From an uncultured Flavobacteriia bacterium (lineage in GTDB: Bacteria; Bacteroidota; Bacteroidia; Flavobacteriales_D; Crocinitomicaceae), in assembly GCA_903928365.1 (NCBI GenBank), contig CAIYQV010000194.1:1-10064 (forward strand): DNA of 10,064 bases, written 5' to 3'. The notes beneath the pieces are model-generated. The model was not told the DNA's origin. It made no database searches and was given only the letters and a program-made list of their open reading frames with translations. Shown here piece after piece: positions 7,260 through 10,064 of the stretch. A program made the translations under genes and the position numbers. Every line of letters begins with the position of its first letter. Positions within the stretch are counted from its first letter, which is position 1.

Positions 7260-7715
7260 ATGGAAGCAATAATCAACACCAACAAAGGAAGCATGCGCGT
7301 GGAATTGTACAGCGCGGAAACACCGAATACGGTAGCAAATTTTGTAAAACTAGCTAAAGAAGGATATTACAATGGCTTGAAATGGCACCGAGTGATTCCT
7401 GATTTCGTGATACAAGGTGGATGTCCTAACACCCGCGACGGTGCTACAGGAATGCCCGGTACAGGTGGACCAGGTTACCAGATCGATTGCGAATTGAGCG
7501 GAGGAAAACAACACCACGAACGAGGCGTACTTTCAATGGCTCATGCCGGAAGAAATACAGGAGGATCGCAATTTTTTGTTTGTCACTCACGCAATAACAC
7601 GTCTCATCTGGACGGAAACCATACGTGTTTCGGCAAAGTGATCGAAGGAGTGGATGTGGTGGATGATATCCGTCAGGGAGATTCAATCGAATCAATTGAA
7701 ATCATTGAAGGATAA
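7260..7715 (+). CDS. Cyclophilin-type peptidyl-prolyl cis-trans isomerase, short cytoplasmic form
   Basis: 151 residues covering one complete cyclophilin domain, with no signal peptide, so it is cytoplasmic. It catalyses cis-trans isomerisation of Xaa-Pro bonds during folding. Active-site residues are visible: R44 with F49 and Q52 in W42-HRVIPDFVIQGG, M93 in LSMAHAG, Q104 and F106 in GGSQFFV, and H121 in HLDGNHTCFGKV. The Trp that binds cyclosporin in human CypA is replaced by H116, as in many bacterial forms. The start at 7260 is used instead of the ATG at 7188 because the domain begins at once (EAIINTNKGSMRVEL), the intervening residues look random, and the -7 box at 7233-7240 lies downstream of 7188. 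It is transcribed alone: divergent promoter upstream, strong terminator downstream. Confidence 0.93.
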   Translation: MEAIINTNKGSMRVELYSAETPNTVANFVKLAKEGYYNGLKWHRVIPDFVIQGGCPNTRDGATGMPGTGGPGYQIDCELSGGKQHHERGVLSMAHAGRNTGGSQFFVCHSRNNTSHLDGNHTCFGKVIEGVDVVDDIRQGDSIESIEIIEG

Positions 7716-7735
7716 AAGGTAAAACAACCTCATTG

Positions 7736-7760
7736 AAAGCCCGATTAAAGGGCTTTTTTT
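7736..7760 (+). terminator. Rho-independent terminator after the isomerase gene
   Basis: The stem AAAGCCC (7736-7742) pairs with GGGCTTT (7750-7756) around a 7-nt loop, and the T run continues to 7760. It begins 20 bp after the stop at 7715. This is the only convincing intrinsic terminator in the window. Confidence 0.88.
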
Positions 7761-7761
7761 G

Positions 7762-7769
7762 TATCTTTC
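7762..7769 (+). promoter_or_regulatory. Candidate -7 box of the Asp-box T9SS protein gene
   Basis: TATCTTTC matches TAnnTTTG except at the last base and ends 24 nt before the ATG at 7794. The nearest TTG upstream (7733-7735) is 26 nt away, slightly too far. The box starts one base after the terminator T run. Confidence 0.4.
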
Positions 7770-7793
7770 GTTATCAAAAATCCGTTTTTCACC

Positions 7794-9365
7794 ATGTTGA
7801 AGTATCACCTTTCCCTCCTTTTTTGCTTATTGAATGTTTTATTTTTTTCACAAAACATCCAGATTTCACAAGGACTTTTTTTTGAGGGTGAACCTTCAAT
7901 TTCGATCAATCCTACGAATTCACAACATTTAATTGTTGCATGGATGGGGCTTCAAACCGGTGAGAAAATTGCGATCAAATCCTCTGTTTCCTTTGATGGT
8001 GGCATCAGTTGGTCCACTCCTATCTGGCAACCGCATGTTACAACAGGAAACTCATCTGCGGATGTAAGTCTTGGTTTTGATCCTTCAGGAAATGCATACA
8101 TGTGCTATATCGATTATGACAATGTCGGTTTTACTCAAGGTCAGGTGGTTGTTCGAAAATCAACCAATGGTGGCGTAACCTGGGGAAACGCCGCAGAAGT
8201 GATAAACATAAGTGACTGTCCAAACAAATTGTGTATTGACCGACCTTGGATGGTTATTGACAATTCCGGAAACAGCACACCAGCAGCCATTTATGTTACA
8301 TCTGTGAATGCCAACCAGCCAACCATGGTCAATCCGCCTTACAATCCTTATTTAACAGTAAGTTTGGATGGAGGAAACACGTTTGGAACTCCCAGAACTT
8401 TGGACACCCTTAATTTCCTTGCAGGAATGAGCATTCCACAGCCTGTGGGCACCCCTTCTATCGATGGCAACGGAAGAATTTATGCGATGTATCCTTCATA
8501 TGAAACATCTCAATCACCCTTTCCAAGACAGATCCTCAGCTATTCAGATTCCAAAGGAACCAACGTGGATCATCTCATCAGTTATCAGGGTGTCAATACT
8601 GGTGTCAGTAATAATTCGCTTAAAAGAGCAGCAAAACTTTCAGCTGACAAATCGCATTCAGGGCACTTAGCATTCTGTTTCCTAAACGAGCTGAACGACC
8701 AGGCAGATGTCTATATGATGGAAACTTTTGACAGCGGTAACAGTTGGTCGACCATGATCCGGGTGAATCAGGATCCAATATCAAATCCGCGTGTACAAGA
8801 TCTCATCTGGTCTGATTTTAATGAGAACGGCGATCTTCTTGTAACATGGCGTGACCGTAGAAATGCTCCCGCTGACGGCTACGAGCAACCTACAGAGATT
8901 TATGCCGCTGTAAAACCTTTTGGAGGTAGTTTTCAAACGGATTATTCAATTTCATCACAAGCTGTTGCTCACGATTCCATTCTGAATGAAAGCGGGAATG
9001 ATTTTATGAGTGTGGTTTTTCGAGGAGATACGGCCTATGCTGTTTGGGGCGATGTTAGATCGGGTGCGCTAAAAATCTATCTCAACAAATGGCACGTTCA
9101 AATGCAAACAGGAGATGTAACAGTTATTTATCAGGACGAACAAACTTTTATCCATCCTAACCCGACAAGAGATTACATTCAACTCCCTCCGCAAATAACT
9201 GTTCCTGCTGAGGTATGCATTTTTTCCATGGACGGTGCACTGGTTAAAAAAGAAACGTTAACAACTGCCCATAAAATTGAAATTAACACTTTGAAAACCG
9301 GCACATACCTGATCGAATTCAGCCATGATACGAAATTGATCCGTAAGAAATTCATCGTCGAATAG
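7794..9365 (+). CDS. Secreted Asp-box (BNR/sialidase-fold) protein with T9SS type A sorting domain
   Basis: 523 residues. Residues 1-19 are a signal peptide (very hydrophobic core, S19 before Q20). The body, about 30-435, is rich in short beta-strands and carries four Asp-box-like turns of S/T-x-D-x-G-x-S/T-W type: 66-73 (SFDGGISW), 123-130 (STNGGVTW), 190-197 (SLDGGNTF) and 311-318 (TFDSGNSW), indicating a six-bladed sialidase-like propeller. Residues about 452-523 are a T9SS C-terminal signal: HPNP at 454-457, the GTYLIEF strand, and a KKFIVE end. The protein should therefore be exported by Sec, taken across the outer membrane by the Por/T9SS machine and released or anchored at the surface. 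The sialidase R-I-P motif near the N-terminus is not seen, so glycosidase activity is doubtful; adhesion or carbohydrate binding is possible. The first 90 bp contain T runs of 6, 7 and 8. Substrate and role are unknown. Confidence 0.85.
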   Translation: MLKYHLSLLFCLLNVLFFSQNIQISQGLFFEGEPSISINPTNSQHLIVAWMGLQTGEKIAIKSSVSFDGGISWSTPIWQPHVTTGNSSADVSLGFDPSGNAYMCYIDYDNVGFTQGQVVVRKSTNGGVTWGNAAEVINISDCPNKLCIDRPWMVIDNSGNSTPAAIYVTSVNANQPTMVNPPYNPYLTVSLDGGNTFGTPRTLDTLNFLAGMSIPQPVGTPSIDGNGRIYAMYPSYETSQSPFPRQILSYSDSKGTNVDHLISYQGVNTGVSNNSLKRAAKLSADKSHSGHLAFCFLNELNDQADVYMMETFDSGNSWSTMIRVNQDPISNPRVQDLIWSDFNENGDLLVTWRDRRNAPADGYEQPTEIYAAVKPFGGSFQTDYSISSQAVAHDSILNESGNDFMSVVFRGDTAYAVWGDVRSGALKIYLNKWHVQMQTGDVTVIYQDEQTFIHPNPTRDYIQLPPQITVPAEVCIFSMDGALVKKETLTTAHKIEINTLKTGTYLIEFSHDTKLIRKKFIVE

Positions 9366-9388
9366 ACCGGAATTTATTAACAATTTAC

Positions 9389-9407
9389 CTACGCTTGAAA
9401 GTCGTAG
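9389..9407. repeat. Imperfect inverted repeat within the dnaX promoter
   Basis: CTACG (9389-9393) pairs with CGTAG (9403-9407), with a small inner extension across one mismatch. It lies in the short gap between the T9SS protein gene and dnaX and covers the putative -33 TTG. No T run follows, so it is a poor terminator; an operator site or chance are the alternatives. Confidence 0.3.
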
Positions 9408-9427
9408 TTCTAAAACAATTACCTTTG
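9395..9427 (+). promoter_or_regulatory. Promoter of dnaX
   Basis: TTG at 9395-9397, a 22-nt spacer, and TACCTTTG at 9420-9427 give the best two-part match to the Bacteroidota promoter in this window. The -7 box ends 5 nt before the ATG at 9433, so initiation would fall close to the start codon and the mRNA would be leaderless or nearly so. Confidence 0.6.
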
Positions 9428-9432
9428 TTTGG

Positions 9433-10064
9433 ATGAGTGATTTCATTGTTTCAGCGAGAAAATACAGACCCCAGACCTTCGACACGGTTGTTGGACAAAA
9501 GTCTATTACCAACACGCTGAAAAATGCGATCAAAACGGATCATTTAGCCCAAGCATTTCTTTTCTGCGGTTCGAGAGGTGTGGGTAAAACCACCACTGCA
9601 CGAATTCTTGCAAAGACAATCAACTGTTTCAACCGTACAGAAAGCATCGAGGCGTGTGATCAATGTGATTCCTGTGTTTCGTTCAATACAGGTAACTCCC
9701 TCAACGTTTACGAACTGGATGCCGCCTCCAACAACTCGGTGGATGACATCCGAGGACTGATCGATCAGGTACGCATTGCGCCACAGCTGGGAAATTACAA
9801 AGTGTATATCATCGATGAGGTGCATATGTTGTCTACATCAGCGTTCAATGCGTTTCTGAAAACACTCGAGGAGCCGCCGAAGCATGCGATCTTCATTTTA
9901 GCGACTACCGAAAAACACAAGATCATCCCAACCATTCTTTCGCGTTGTCAGATCTTCGATTTCGCTCGTATTAAGGTGAAAGATATTGCTGATCACCTAG
10001 CTTCTGTAGCTACTCAGGAGCATATTACGGCAGATCCGGAGGCACTTCACCTGATAGCTCAGAA
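9433..10064 (+). CDS. dnaX: DNA polymerase III subunit tau/gamma (DnaX), N-terminal 210 residues, truncated by window edge
   Basis: The clamp-loader ATPase that opens and loads the beta sliding clamp at the replication fork. Seen: MSDFIVSARKYRPQTF, the standard DnaX opening; Walker A G46-SRGVGKT53; four Cys of the zinc module at 65, 75, 78 and 81; ELDAASNNSVDDIR at 95-107; Walker B VYIIDEVHML with D128 and E129; the sensor 1 region LATTE (156-160); and S170-R-C, whose R171 is the arginine finger acting on the neighbouring subunit. Domains I and most of II are present; the collar and any tau-specific C-terminal part lie beyond the right edge, so whether a short gamma form is made by frameshifting cannot be judged. 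It follows the T9SS protein gene by 67 bp but has its own promoter, so the two are likely unrelated in function. Confidence 0.95.
   Translation, partial: MSDFIVSARKYRPQTFDTVVGQKSITNTLKNAIKTDHLAQAFLFCGSRGVGKTTTARILAKTINCFNRTESIEACDQCDSCVSFNTGNSLNVYELDAASNNSVDDIRGLIDQVRIAPQLGNYKVYIIDEVHMLSTSAFNAFLKTLEEPPKHAIFILATTEKHKIIPTILSRCQIFDFARIKVKDIADHLASVATQEHITADPEALHLIAQ

Noticed and set aside
7444..7695. 83-codon minus-strand frame
   Set aside because: Antisense to the conserved core of the cyclophilin gene; no start signal or recognisable domain.
9258..9825. Two minus-strand frames of 91 and 93 codons at the dnaX start
   Set aside because: Antisense to the end of the T9SS protein gene and to the Walker A/zinc region of dnaX; they read as shadow frames.

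Overview
The window reads as chromosomal DNA of a Bacteroidota bacterium, most likely from the Flavobacteriales. Four things point there: a secreted protein ending in a type IX secretion (T9SS) sorting domain, promoter boxes of the TAnnTTTG type, A/T-rich leaders without Shine-Dalgarno sequences, and a large TonB-dependent receptor with an N-terminal carboxypeptidase-like regulatory domain. The family or genus cannot be fixed from this sequence. I see no rRNA, tRNA, CRISPR array, insertion sequence or phage gene. Base composition looks even throughout, so this looks like ordinary, tightly packed core genome.

Left part (1-1746). The 5' part of a minus-strand gene for a fused B12-dependent acyl-CoA mutase (IcmF type: B12-binding domain, then MeaB-like GTPase) runs off the left edge. 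It diverges from a plus-strand gene for a SiaC/DUF1987 regulatory phosphoprotein. The 263-bp divergent spacer has no gene but holds an 8-bp inverted repeat, a 12-bp direct repeat and a 9-bp inverted repeat directly before the siaC-like start codon.

Middle part (1743-7158, minus strand). Transcription order is bshC (last step of bacillithiol synthesis), a TonB-dependent receptor of unknown substrate, and a secreted von Willebrand factor A (vWA) domain protein, with gaps of 43 and 36 bp. The receptor seems to have its own promoter, so receptor plus vWA protein is the likelier functional unit. The vWA gene meets the siaC-like gene tail to tail, and both TAA stops share one TTAA.

Right part (7260-10064, plus strand). 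A small cyclophilin-type peptidyl-prolyl isomerase is closed by a clear rho-independent terminator. It is followed by a secreted Asp-box (BNR) beta-propeller protein with a T9SS tail, and then by the 5' part of dnaX (DNA polymerase III tau/gamma), cut by the right edge.

No clearly new system is visible. The points most worth a second look are: promoter boxes lying only 4-5 nt before three start codons, which suggests leaderless transcripts; the receptor/vWA pair; the siaC-like gene without siaA, siaB or siaD beside it; and homopolymeric T tracts at the start of the T9SS-exported protein gene.
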